Positions 23,190-33,837 of a DNA stretch of 64,000 nucleotides are shown one piece after another (positions within the stretch are counted from its first letter, which is position 1; each line of letters starts with the position of its first letter). Under the pieces are notes generated by a model. The model ran no database searches. It was not told the DNA's origin and saw only the letters and a list, made by a program, of their open reading frames with translations. The translations under genes were made by a program, and so were the position numbers. Source of the stretch: Thinopyrum elongatum (lineage: Eukaryota > Streptophyta > Magnoliopsida > Poales > Poaceae); the NCBI GenBank assembly GCA_011799875.1, contig CM022297.1, positions 364,688,921-364,752,920 of the forward strand, read 5' to 3'.

Positions 23190-23560
23190 ACCTATGTGAG
23201 GCACAGTTATAGAAGCTGAAAAGCATAGTAGTGCTTCTGTGATTCAAACATTTTCAATCACATGTTTAATCAGATAGGGTTGTGTGTGTCTTTACGGTAT
23301 TGATGCTAGGAGATGCATGGTCGCGAAAGCAGGAGAGGCATGATCGATACATCGGGAGAGGAAAATTTAGGAGAGGCATGATCGTTCACAAAAGAGAGTC
23401 AGAGAGGCATTGTTGCACCTGAAGCAGAGTCACGGTTCATGGCTCTGCGTTCGCAATGTTTTCAGCCACTTGTTGACCCAGAGACACACTGTTTTTCAAA
23501 TGTTTGTTGGGTTCAGGCACGAATCTGTATGAGAGCCCATGGTTATACGTAAGTCAGAAC
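23190..23560. repeat. 'gaggcatgatcg'/'aggcacg' minisatellite, array 2
   Basis: Loose repeats of 'gagaggcatgatcg' and 'cagagaggcattg' type, of the same flavour as the arrays at 18000, 25420 and 57700. They lie upstream of the frameshifted exonuclease-like copy. Confidence 0.45.
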
Positions 23561-24155
23561 TCAGAAGCATGGCCGTGACTTTGTTTTGGCAATGCTTTTG
23601 GTGGTACGCAGACATAGAGATGCACGCCCATCGATATCATTGAGGCTTGTCTTTAAAACAAAGTGGAGGCACACTTGTGGCTTTGCTGCTAGCCGAACCG
23701 TGCTTATATTTTGGTTCACTCAGCGTGTAGTATATGTATTCCAAAGATCTAGGTTGCACGATAGGGTCATCGCTTGCCTCCTCGCATTCTTCTCTCGGTC
23801 AAAAGATGTGCTGGTGACCGATGGGATGCCTATTGGATGTTAGTATTCAATGTGCCAGTTACCATGCTAGAGTTAATCTAGAGGCTCCTCAATTATAGCG
23901 TGGCAGCCATGACTTTTGAAGTGCACGGTTCCACAAGCTGCAGAAGCACAACCGTCTATTCACGGTTCCCAATCCAATTTAATGGGCATGGTAATAGAGT
24001 CGTCTTTCCCCAAGGTTAAATACTGGTGTATTCCGGGAGGTCACCACGTCGTATTCTCACCACAGAACTGCAGGCAGTTCCCATCATCCTCACCACGTCT
24101 GACTGACGCCGGAGAAGCACAGTCAAACTCCATTGGCACTCTCACCCTTGTTTCC

Positions 24156-24940
24156 ATGGACGACTTCAGGAACACTATTGAGCATCTCTTTATAGATGCC
24201 GACAGTAACACCAAGCTTGAGGTGCGGTACACCAACGAGCCCTACAAGGTGGAGGAGACTATTCTCTTTATGAGCAATGGCTGCTTGAGGACAGGTACAA
24301 GTTTGTTGGTCTTGATCTGGAGTACACACGAGAGGATTATTTTGATCGGCACAGAAAAGTCGCCGTCATGCAACTGGCGATGCACAAGCATGTTCTTGTC
24401 TATCACTTGTGCAAGGCCAGGACGGAGTGCCCTGCTCTGAAGGATTTCCTTCAGAACAGAGGTATACCTTTCGCTAGTGTCGACGTCAGGAACGATAGAG
24501 AAGTTCTCTCAAATAGTTTCTTCAAAATTCCAAGAGAGTATCACATCGACCTTCAAGAGGAGCTCATGATCAAAGGCGGCAATCTAAGGGACTCCATGGC
24601 AGATCTAGCGGGAGCCGTCATAGACAAATCTTACTCGAGTATGAAGTCATCTTTTCCACGAGGTCAGCATGACTACTGGGAATGGAAGCTGCTTTCCTTT
24701 GACCACCTAAAATATGTGGCAATTGTAAGTGAAAATTTTATTTATGTGGATTTTCTGTCTATATATTTTTGTTTTATTGCAAGAATAGCACATTTTTCCT
24801 TTACCTATATTTTCATTCTCATCCACTTTTTGTTTTAGGATGGGTATGTGAGCTACGAGCTTTACCGCCGAGTTCTGTCGATGAAGGACATGATGCATCC
24901 TCGTTGTCTTACCGACCGCAGACACCGTGGACGTTTGTGA
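24156..24940 (+). pseudogene. WRN-type exonuclease-like copy with a 1-bp frameshift
   Basis: Exons 24156-24724 and 24839-24940 (GT-AG intron placed directly before the Exo III Asp codon). The start 'MDDFRNTIEHLF' and the tail 'DGYVSYELYRRVLSMKDMM' match the copy at 56666-57449. A 1-base loss at about 24265-24270, where the homologue encodes 'GLYEQW', shifts the frame, so translation from the ATG goes astray. After it, the second frame restores the full domain. The catalytic residues are all still present: 'GLDLEYT', 'FASVDVRNDREVL', 'YVAI|DGY'. The loss therefore looks recent, or it could be a sequence error. An upstream promoter-like region (23880-24155) is shared with 26990-27194. Confidence 0.75.
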
Positions 24941-25419
24941 GCAGAAGTCTAACTGGAATGTTTCGAAAAGAAATACCTCTATGGAGATAGTAGTTCATTT
25001 CTTTTTTTGCGGGGGAGATAGTACTTCATTTCATGTATAATTAATGTCGTAGTTTTAGTTCAATCCTACGGAGTACCGTTTTGGGATTTTGGTTTTATTT
25101 TCACAGTATCATGTTTGGCTTGTCTCATGTTACGGGAATATAATTTTTCTATGCTTTTTTTATGTTACAAGTTCATTGTTGACATTGGTGCGAGTTCAGA
25201 TACATTTAGAGAATTCGTCGAAGTGGCGCAGACACATAGTTTGGGAGAAGCGCCCTTTGTGTTTGGATTATATTCACTGTCATGTGTTTGTGTTTGTATT
25301 GTTGTCTTTCACACGTTCACAGAAGAGAGGCACGTCTGCTAACGTACGAGGCAACATTGTGCATGAAGGTAGAAGTATGGATTTGGCATTTTAGTTTTAA
25401 ATGTTTCCTTTATTTGTTC

Positions 25420-26460
25420 ATCCTGAGATGCACGGCCTTGGAATGCTAGAGGCATGTATCTTTGTGTACACGAAGCACGTCTGTGCCTCTGTGTTTTAGA
25501 TGGTTTAGGTTCCTGTCTTTGTGTGCTTCAGGATCATGCCTCGAGAAGCCCCACATCCGTGCCTATAGAGGCTTCACTCCCGTGGCTCTGTTGCCTGCAT
25601 CCGTGTACCTCACGTGACACACGCCATGACTCTACGTGCCTGTGGTGTCACACGGCTGTGCCTCTAGAGACTTCACAACAGTGGCTCTCTAACTCAGTAT
25701 TCGGACTCATGCCTCTGCCACCACACTTTTGTGCATCCAGAGGGTTTGTACCCGTGCCTCAAGAAGCCCCACATCCGTGCCTGTAGAGGCTTCACTTCCG
25801 TGCCTCCGCTGCCTGCATTCACGTGTCTCAGGTGACACGCTACCTGTGACTCTACGTGCCTGTGGTGCCACACGCCCATGCCTCTCTAACTGAGTAATCG
25901 GACCTCTCCTAACACACTTTTGTGCACCCAGAGTGTTGATACCGAGCCAGGCCTCGAGAAGTCGCACGCCCGTGCTGTGGGATCTTCACTTCCGTGCGTC
26001 CCGTGCCTGCATCCACCTGCCTCACGTGAAACCCGCCTTGACTCTACGTGCCTGCGGTTACACAGACCCGTGGCTCTAGAGACTTCACTTCCGTGCCTCT
26101 CTAACTCAGTAATTGGACCCATGCATCTGCCACCACACTTTTGTGCATTTAAAAGGTTGATACCCATGCCTCAAAAAGCGCCACATCCGTGCCTGTAGAG
26201 GCTTCACTTCCGTGCCTTCGCCTCCTGTGACTCTACGTGCCTGTGGTGCCACGTGCCAGTGGCTCTAGAGACTTCACAACCGTGCCTCTCTAACTAAGTA
26301 TTTCGGGCGCATGCCTCTGCTACCACACTGTTGTGCATCCAGAGGGTTAGTACCCCTGCCTCAAGAAGCACCACGTCCGTGCCTATAGAGGCCTCACTTC
26401 ATGCCTCCCGTGCCTGCATCCACGTGCCTGTAGTGGCTTCACTTCCGTATTTTTTTAGCA
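25420..26460. repeat. 'gaggcacgg'-family minisatellite, array 3, about 200-220-bp period
   Basis: Higher-order units contain 'agaagccccacatccgtgcc', 'tagaggcttcacttccgtgc', 'gactctacgtgcctgtggt' and 'cacacttttgtgcatcca'. They start at about 25544, 25764, 25960, 26172 and 26366, about 4.5 copies in all. Conceptual proteins in several frames are Cys/His/Pro-rich, but none is kept between units, so I treat it as noncoding. Confidence 0.75.
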
Positions 26461-26989
26461 GTGTCACTACACTAAAATAAAAAAATTCTAGCATCCTGCC
26501 GACTGACTTAAGATGCTAGCGAACAAAAAAACCACAGCCAGGCAGCATGAATCTTGATGGTCAAAACAGACGGTCGAAGTTTAGAGATGTTCGCTCCCCA
26601 GAGTCACTGCCAGTGTTTGTGTTCAGATTGTTATGCATAGGTCAGGTGCCCGGTCGTGCCTTCGTTTTCTGTGGCTCCGTGCCTTATTATTCGTCACTGT
26701 CGTGCTTCTATAGGCTTAACTGACATGAAATAGTTGAGAAAACTGTCGTTGCTCTTATAGCTTTCATTGGATCATTTTTATTAGTTTACTGAGGGAGACA
26801 CGGTGTGAAGCTAGGTGAGGCACGGGTCAGTATTGGCCGTCGGATCTAAGATGTACGGTAGGCTCTTCGTTTGCCTCATTGGATTCTTCTGTCGGTGGTC
26901 TTTGTTCAAAGGAGGAATTGAGGACCGATGTGGCGGCTGTTCGATGTGACTATTCAGTGTGTCAGTTACCATAAAATAGGTTAGAGGCT

Positions 26990-27194
26990 CCTCGATTTCT
27001 CCATGGCATCAAATATTTTGCACAGCCGTGACTTTGGCAAGTGCACGGTTCCACGAGCTGCAGCAGCACAACCGTCTATTCACTTTTCCCAATTCACATG
27101 TTAATGCGCATGGTAACTGAAATGTCCTTCGCGAAGGTTAAATACTCGTCAAGTTTTTAAGGTCACCACGTCGCATTATAGCCGCAGAAACATC
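26990..27194 (+). promoter_or_regulatory. Displaced promoter/5' region of the exonuclease-like gene at 56666
   Basis: From 'tagaggctcctcgat' to the CACTA junction the sequence matches 23880-24070, the region just upstream of the frameshifted exonuclease copy: 'gtgcacggttccac', 'gcacaaccgtctattca', 'aaggttaaatact' and 'ggtcaccacgtcg' occur in the same order. 'gttaaatact' near 27140 may be the TATA element. The match stops at the outer CACTA terminus and resumes right after its other end at 56583 ('aggcagttcccat'), so this is the severed upstream half of that gene. Confidence 0.8.
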
Positions 27195-27399
27195 CACTGG
27201 TACAACGAGGTGCTATACAAACGGTTTTTAACCCCTTTCCACGATGACATTTGGAACTGTCACCAAGTGAGTGTGGGCGATAGGGGGGTCCTTCCCACAC
27301 GACCCAGAAACCATCGGGGATATGCCCTCCTGGCACACACGCTCAGCAAAATGAGGTCGTGTGTGACCGGCGAGCGCTCAAATACGGTTATACGTACAG

Positions 27400-27850
27400 T
27401 AGTGCTAAAAAAATACAATTATACAGGCGAAATTGTTTCCGGTCGTAAGTACATCCACACAGTCAGTCCCCGCTAAATGTTTCGGTTCGTATATACATCC
27501 CACACAGTCGCTCCAAGGAAAACGTTTCTGTTCGCAGGTACATCACACACAATTTTCCCCATTAAATCGTTTGTGATAGCGTTGCCATTGCACACAGTAT
27601 TAACAATTTTATCGTTTGCGTTATTGAATGCATCACACACGGTGCGTAGAAGAAACTGTGTGGCAAAGGCTGTCCATCACACATAGTTTTTATGTGGTAA
27701 ACGTTTGCGCAAGGTGGCCTAATGCAAACAGTTTTCAAGAGAATGTCGTGTGTGATTGTTCATTGATCCAACACGGTTTATTCCTAGAAACTATGTGTGT
27801 TGCCTGAGGCCATCGCCCACGGTGTTTTCTCAATAACTGTTTGCAATAAA
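27400..27850. repeat. Left subterminal repeats of the outer CACTA element
   Basis: About ten degenerate motifs such as 'ccacacagtc', 'catcacacacggtg', 'gcaaacagttt' and 'aacacggttta' are spaced 30-50 bases apart. In CACTA elements such arrays bind the TNPA-type protein. Confidence 0.7.
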
Positions 27851-28099
27851 AAAAACAATTAGCACGCTAATTGGCCATTAGCAGGCTAATTGCCCTATTA
27901 TTAATAATCCATTTATTAATCTAATTGACATTCGTATTAAGCACATAATATATTTCATTTCCATATTAAGGAAGCAGGATTCATAATTGAAATACATCAG
28001 AGTACAACATGATATAGCTTCAGCACTCAGCTACCCCATTACACAACTGCACCAGCACCAAGTTTCACATGCAACATCTAGAACCTTTAGAAATTAGCA

Positions 28100-28755
28100 T
28101 CATAGACAGTACATAGACAGATGCATCTCATCTGGAAAACTGCTAAAGCGGAAGGCGAATATTGAGCCTTCATTCATGTTGAAGGTCTTTGCAACTTTAG
28201 GCCAGTGCCTGTGGATGATTGACCTTTCATCCTTCGTCCTCTTCAGGAACACTTCAATATTGAACCGTGGGTGTTGTATGAAATCCTTCCTAGCCTCCTG
28301 ACCATAGAGGTGGTTTGAGAGGTAATCATCAGTGAACTGCTTTGGAAAGGCCTAAAAACAAGGATGTGCATAAATATCTTCTCTATATTGGAAATGGGGC
28401 AAAGGAATAAAAAAAGGCAAGGTATAATAGTTAGTACCATCTTGTAGTGAACTGATGTCTTCTTCATTGTGCAGACAAAGATCTTGTTGTTTTTTGTCGC
28501 TAATTTCTTTATCCTAACAATCTTTCTGAGTTTCTTGACTTGATTGATATTCATGGACAACTCATTTCCCCATATGCAAAAAGGGTCGAACAGTGGGTCA
28601 AAACCTCTGACAGCAGGACCTACATGTGCAAGACCAAATTGTTAAAAACCTAAATATTAGAATGGTTCCTGCAATTGCACAATAATGTGCTATTAGACAA
28701 TGGACCATGCACGTGCTAACCTCGATTGTAAACCTCAGTGCTTCCCATTGTTTCC
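28100..28755 (-). CDS. B3-domain (REM-like) protein carried by the outer CACTA element
   Basis: Three exons joined by GT-AG and frame: 28755-28721, 28619-28438, 28351-28100. From the Met in the first exon ('MGSTEVYNR') the product is about 153 residues; upstream exons may exist near 29690-30184. The first half has 'FVCTMKKTSVHYKM' followed by 'AFPKQFTDDYL'. The second has 'IIHRHWPKVAKTFNMNEGSI' and 'FAFRFSSFPDE'. This is the strand and loop pattern of a plant B3 DNA-binding domain (REM type). It points inward from the left CACTA terminus on the minus strand. No stop or frameshift was seen in these exons. Whether it is captured host cargo or a standard CACTA gene cannot be told from sequence alone. 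Confidence 0.6.
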
Positions 28756-28889
28756 CTGCAACATATATAAGGTAGTTAGTCATCAGGTTAAGTAAGGGTT
28801 CGCATGCTATCAGTAAAATATGTTGATGAAAAATAAGCACATTGCAGATTCATCAGATTAATTCAAGCCACATGGAAAACCCATTTATC

Positions 28890-29560
28890 CAAACCAAGCA
28901 TGATTAAGAACTAGGAAATATAGCACTTGTATATGTTTCTCATGTATTAAGTGCAGCCAATTCGATTTATTCCTCACATGCACAATAATACAAAATTCTA
29001 CCCACGACAATTGGACATCGCATTGCAGAATTGAACCAAGCAGTTAACTAAACACCATAACAAATGAACCAAACATTAACTTAGCACCACATTGCACAAT
29101 ATAGCATACTCCTAATAGAAGATCAGACAGTTAACCAAACCAAGCATGCTTAACAACTTGGAAATATAGCAATTGTATTTGTTTCTTATGTATTTAGTAC
29201 AGCCAAATTCGATTTACTTCTCATATGGTATACAATAACAGAATGCACCCACAACTATTGAACATCGCATTGCAGAATTGAACCAAACTGTTAACTAAAC
29301 ACCACAACAAATGAACCAAACGTTAACTGAGCACCACATTGCACAATGTATAACCAAACCAAGCATGCTTGACAACTTGGAAATATAGCAATTGTATTCG
29401 TTTCTCATGTATTTTGTAAAGATAAATTTGATTTATTTCTCATATGAAAGACAATACAAAATTGCAGCCTGAAGAATTGAACATCACATTTGCAGAATTG
29501 AACCAAACAGTTAACTGAAGACGCCAAATAATTAACCAAACAGTTAATAAGTGAGCACCA
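28890..29560. repeat. Tandem repeat, about 220-250-bp period, three copies
   Basis: 'aaccaagcatgcttaacaac' or near matches occur at about 28897, 29142 and 29360, and 'ttgcagaattgaaccaa' at about 29022, 29272 and 29490. The block lies between the B3-like exons and the Pro-rich ORF, probably in an intron of that gene. Confidence 0.75.
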
Positions 29561-29687
29561 CACTGCACGACATATAGAACATATACACTAGAGCAACAGA
29601 TTGCATGGTAAAATTAGATAGCACAATTCACTAGAATTTGTTAAGGAAAGGCAGGAGCAGCACACGCAACGGGTAAACCGAGCATGC

Positions 29688-30131
29688 TTAACCGGCGTAG
29701 CTAGCAAATGGCAAGGTGCTCCTCCAAGATCTGGGGGTCGGCACGAATGGTAGCCATCGCGACCTCATCCGCGCGTGTGGCCGCGATTTGCTTCTCCGCT
29801 GCCAAATGCTCCTTGAGCTCCTGGCTATACTGCGTGCACCATGGCTTAGGGTGGCGCTTATTTGGTGGAGGGGTCGGTGATTTGGGCGGAAGGTGTCGCG
29901 CCGGCGGTTGGGGCATGTGGGATGTGGAAGGAGGAGGAGGATGGGGGTCGGGTGTGGATTACCTGCCTGGATAGACGAGGCCGAGCAGCATGAAGGAGGG
30001 TCGCCGGCGAGGACGCGGTGCTGCAAGCAAGGAGTGAAGGTTTCAACTTGGAAAGGAAGGCGGAAACAGGGGAAATGTGGCTTTTGGTAAGGGGGTGGGG
30101 GCGGGGAGGTAGATATTTCCGCGAAAGCCAA
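29688..30131 (-). CDS. Pro-rich/coiled-coil ORF in the outer CACTA element (hypothetical)
   Basis: Two overlapping minus frames are open: 30131-29688 (147 codons) and 29916-29701 (71 codons). The second encodes 'ELKEHLAAEKQIAATRADEV', which looks like a short coiled coil similar in style to those at 30466 and 42729. A donor near 29960 could join the Pro-rich start to that frame. It may be the first coding exon(s) of the B3-like gene downstream at 28755. I do not recognise a family. Confidence 0.35.
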   Translation of the reverse strand: MAFAEISTSPPPPPYQKPHFPCFRLPFQVETFTPCLQHRVLAGDPPSCCSASSIQAGNPHPTPILLLLPHPTCPNRRRDTFRPNHRPLHQISATLSHGARSIARSSRSIWQRRSKSRPHARMRSRWLPFVPTPRSWRSTLPFASYAG

Positions 30132-30465
30132 AATTTTTGAATCGGTTCAGCGAAATAACTGGCGCGCAAAGTGTCATCAGACACGGTCCCTTATTCAGAA
30201 CTGTGTACGATATGTGAACATCACAAACGATTCAGATAGCTTAACCCGTGTGTGATGAGTTTGAACGTCAAAAATTTTGGTTCGAATTTCCCTGGTTACC
30301 GTGGTTATCCACGTCATTGCATAATTTGGGTACACAAAGGAGACTACAGCACACCCACACTTCTTAATCGAGCAAGTTCAGTAATTAAACAGAGCTAGCC
30401 GACCTAAACATTACTCTAACAAATTAAAGACCGGCACTCTTAATTAAACAAAACAAAGAGTACTA

Positions 30466-30861
30466 CTACGGCTGGTGCTCGTCGATCTCCGCCGCCTCCT
30501 CCATGTCCAGCTCGCGCCCGACGGTCTCCTGGGGAAGGGGTTCTATGGCATCCATCGCACCATACTCGGCAAGCATCTCGCCATCTGCGTTCGCCATCTC
30601 GTTGGAAAAGGCCGCCACGAGCTGGGCGTGGGCGGACGCGATCTGGGCTTGGACGGGCTCCGTTGTGGCAAGGTATGCGGCGGAGGAACGGACGGCTGCT
30701 CGAACGCTCTCGGCAATTGCCAACCCTTCGGCCGTGGGTTGCCGACCGTTGTCGGAGAAGTTTCGTTTGATTTGTGCGGTGACCGCCATGAGCTGGGCGT
30801 GGGCGGCCTCGGCATGGTCGTGGGCGGCCTCCATCAGGGCTAAGGCCGCCGCTGCGGAACG
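30466..30861 (-). CDS. Ala-rich ORF, 3' half, split by the LTR retrotransposon
   Basis: Frame ending at 30466 with 'GRELDMEEAAEIDEHQP'. It is Ala-rich with alternating heptad-like segments ('EAAHAQLMAVTAQIKRNF', 'ASAHAQLVAAFSNEMANADG'). The 5' half lies at 38151-37933, beyond the LTR element. If the element and one 5-bp duplication are taken out, the two halves join in frame, so the ORF was intact when the retrotransposon landed. It is a predicted coiled-coil or low-complexity protein of unknown role in the outer CACTA element. Confidence 0.5.
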   Translation of the reverse strand, partial: RSAAAALALMEAAHDHAEAAHAQLMAVTAQIKRNFSDNGRQPTAEGLAIAESVRAAVRSSAAYLATTEPVQAQIASAHAQLVAAFSNEMANADGEMLAEYGAMDAIEPLPQETVGRELDMEEAAEIDEHQP

Positions 30862-30866
30862 GACAG

Positions 30867-32471
30867 CGATACGTCTCCAACGTATCTATAATTTTTGATT
30901 GTTCCATGCTGTTATATTATCATTCTTGGATGTTTTACAATCATTTTATAGTCATTTTATATCATTTTTTGGTACTAACCTATTGACATAGTGCCAAGTG
31001 CCAGTTGCTATTTTTTGCATGTTTTTTACATCACAGGAAATCAATACCAAACGGAGTCCAAATGCAGCAAAACTTTTTGTGGATTTTTTTGGACCAGAAA
31101 ACATCCAGTGGGCCAGAGAAGCGCCTGGGGGATGCTCCGAGGGGAGCACAACCCATCAGGGCGCGCCTGGAGGCCCAGGCACGCCCTGGTGGGTTGTGCC
31201 CACCTCGGGTACCCCCCGAACCGCCTCTTTTCTCTATAAATACCCCAATATTCTAGAAACCCTAGGGGAGTCGATGAAAATCAATTCCAGCCACCGCAAA
31301 GTCCAGAACCACCAGATCCAATCTAGACACCATCATGGAGGGGTTCACCACTTCCATTGGTGCCTCTCCGATGATGCGTGAGTAGTTCTTTGTAGACCTA
31401 CGGGTCCGTAGTTAGTAGCTAGATGGCTCTCTCTCTCTCGTTTGATTCTCAATACAATGGTCTCTTGGAGATCCATATGATGTAACTCTTTTTTTGCGTT
31501 GTGTTTGTTGGGATCCGATGAACTTTGAGTTTATGATCAGATCTATCTTTTTATCCATGAAAGTTATTTGAGTCTTCTTTGATCTCTTATATGCATGATT
31601 GCTTATAGACTCGTATTTCTTCTCCGATATTTGGGTTTTGTTTGGCTAACTTGATCTATTTATCTTGCAATGGGAAGAGGTGCTTTGTAGTGGGTTCGAT
31701 CTTACGGTGCTTGATCCCAGTGACAGAAGGGGAACCGACACGTATGTATCGTTGCTACTAAGGATAAAACGATGGGGTCTATTTCTACATAAATAGATCT
31801 TGTCTACATCATGTCATCGTTCTTATTGCATTACTCCGTTTCTCCATGAACTTAATACACTAGATGCATGCTGGATAGCGGTCGATGTGTGGAGTAATAG
31901 TAGTAGATGCAAGCAGGAGTCGGTCTACTAATCTTGGACGTGATGCCTATATAATGATCATTGCCTGGATATCGTCATGATTATTTGAAGTTCTATCAAT
32001 TGCCCAACAGTAATTTGTTCACCCACCGTTTGCTATTTTTCTCGAGAGAAGCCACTAGTGAAACCTACAGCCCCCGGGTCTCTTTTCCAATATATTTGCT
32101 TTCAAGATCTGTTTTGCTATTCGCTCTTTTATTTATTTGCAACTTTTATTTTCAGATCTATTAAACCAAAAATTCAAAAATACCTTGCTGCACTTTATTT
32201 TATTTGGCGTTCGATCTATCAATATTTACTACTCTCTCACGTCCGTTTGCCAATTTTTGGCGCCGTTGCCCGACAGGGATTGACAACCCCTTTTACACGT
32301 CGGGTTGCAAGTATTTGTTATTTGTGTGCAGGTGTTGTTTACGTAGTGTTGCTTGGTTCTCCTACTGGTTCGATAACCCTGGTCTCATAACTGAGGGAAA
32401 TACCTACCGCCGCTGTGCTGCATCATCCCTTCCTCTTTGGGGAAATACCGACGTAGCTTCAAGCCGCATCA
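30867..32471 (+). repeat. 5' LTR
   Basis: The start 'gatacgtctccaacgtatc' is preceded by C at 30867 where the 3' LTR has T (TG terminus lost by a T-to-C change). It ends 'aagccgcatca' at 32471. It contains 'ctctataaatacccc' at about 31231, a good TATA box for element transcription. Confidence 0.92.
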
Positions 32472-32685
32472 CAAGGAATTTCTGGGGCCGTTGCCGGGGA
32501 GGATCTACAACATATACCAGGTTCCTAATCACAAATCTCATCTCCTCACAATTTACATTATTTGCCATTTGCCTCTCGTTTTCCTCACCCCCACTTCACA
32601 AAAAATTGCCGTTTTATTCGCCCTCTTTTTCGTTCGCCATTTTCTCGTCAGATCTGTTTTTGTGTGCACTTTTGTTTGCTTAGTC

Positions 32686-33390
32686 ATGATGCCTCAAAGA
32701 AAATATTATGATGTTCCTTATCCCAATATTTTGCTTGAAATTGAGAAAAGTACTAAGGAGTATATGACTACACAATTTGAGCACAACCAATATTTTACTG
32801 AAGAACTTAAGGAACACTCTATTGTGCTGGAAGCTATAACTAAACAACTTGATGATATTAGTAGAGAGGTTTGCAATCTCCAATCTAAGTATGCTTTTGC
32901 TGAAAGTTTGCTAGGTAAAATATTTGATGCACAGGCTACCCTAGTAAATCAAATGGCCGCTAAACCAATCTCATTAGAAGATAAACGTGATGAAGATCTT
33001 AAAATGATTGGTGCTTCTTCTATTGATTCCTTGTTTAGTAAAATTAAGATTGATGAAAAAGGGACCGGAGAAGAGTCAACTTTAGCTAGAAGGCGTCCCG
33101 ATAATTTGGAGGGTGAAAATCTTGTTGAAAATTTTGATAAAAGTGGGTTTGAAGAGGTCAAGACTTTAACTAGTGATGTGCCCACTATTTTGGATTACAA
33201 AGACTTTAATTATGATAGCTGCTCTTTGATTGATTGTATTTCTTTGTTGCAATCCATGATAAATTCAGCCCATGCTTATGAACAAAATATAGCCTTTACT
33301 AAACATATTGTTGATGCTATGATGAAAGCTTTGGAAGAAAAATTGGAGTTAGAAGTTTCAATTCCTAGAAAATTACATGATGAGTGGTAA
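32686..33390 (+). CDS. Gag-like ORF of the LTR retrotransposon
   Basis: Starts at 'MMPQRKYYDVPYPNILLEIE' (32686) and runs 234 codons to TAA at 33388-33390. It has an N-terminal helical, coiled-coil-prone part ('LEAITKQLDDISREVCNLQ') and an acidic middle. There is no CCHC knuckle. The same frame continues past the TAA into the protease region, so the stop (CAA-to-TAA is a plausible origin) has split a Gag-protease polyprotein. Confidence 0.7.
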   Translation: MMPQRKYYDVPYPNILLEIEKSTKEYMTTQFEHNQYFTEELKEHSIVLEAITKQLDDISREVCNLQSKYAFAESLLGKIFDAQATLVNQMAAKPISLEDKRDEDLKMIGASSIDSLFSKIKIDEKGTGEESTLARRRPDNLEGENLVENFDKSGFEEVKTLTSDVPTILDYKDFNYDSCSLIDCISLLQSMINSAHAYEQNIAFTKHIVDAMMKALEEKLELEVSIPRKLHDEW

Positions 33391-33837
33391 CCTACTATCA
33401 AAGTCAAGATTAAAAATTATGAGTGTTTTGCTTTATGTGACTTGGGTGCTAGTGTTTCTACAATTCTGAAATCTTTATGTGATGTGATTGGTTTTACCGA
33501 TATTGAAGAATGCCCTTTAAATTTGCACTTGGCGGATTCTACTATTAAAAAGCCTATGGGAAGGATTAATGATGTTCTTATTCTTGCAAATAGGAATTAT
33601 GTGCCCATAGATTTTATTGTTCTTGATATTGATTGTAATCCGTCTTGTCCAATTATTCTTGGTAGACCGTTTTTACGCACTATTGGTGCCGTGATTGATA
33701 TGAAAGAAGGCAATATTAAATTTCAATTTCCACTAAGGAAGGGTATGGAACACTTCCCTATAACAAGAATTAGTCCTCCATATGAATCAATCATGAGCGC
33801 ATCTTATGGATCTCGAAACAAAGATGACAAAACTTAG
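33391..33837 (+). pseudogene. Retropepsin-like protease domain of the LTR retrotransposon
   Basis: In frame with Gag after the TAA. Aspartic-protease features are 'CFALCDLGASVST' (active-site D-L-G-A in place of D-T/S-G, common in plant gypsy proteases) and 'CPIILGRPFLRTIGAVIDM' (the ILG flap/second-hydrophobic motif). It ends at 33837. No reverse transcriptase follows; 33838-36300 is noncoding. Confidence 0.75.

Noticed and set aside
25454..26198. Cys/Pro/His-rich frames on both strands
   Set aside because: They follow the minisatellite unit, change frame between units and have no conserved start; noncoding repeat is the simpler reading.
30440..30907. 155-codon Arg/Gly-rich minus frame
   Set aside because: Wrong-frame shadow of the Ala-rich ORF that runs on into LTR sequence.
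32480..32500. Possible tRNA-Asp gene
   Set aside because: Only the 18 bases complementary to the tRNA 3' end are present, directly after an LTR; it is a primer-binding site.
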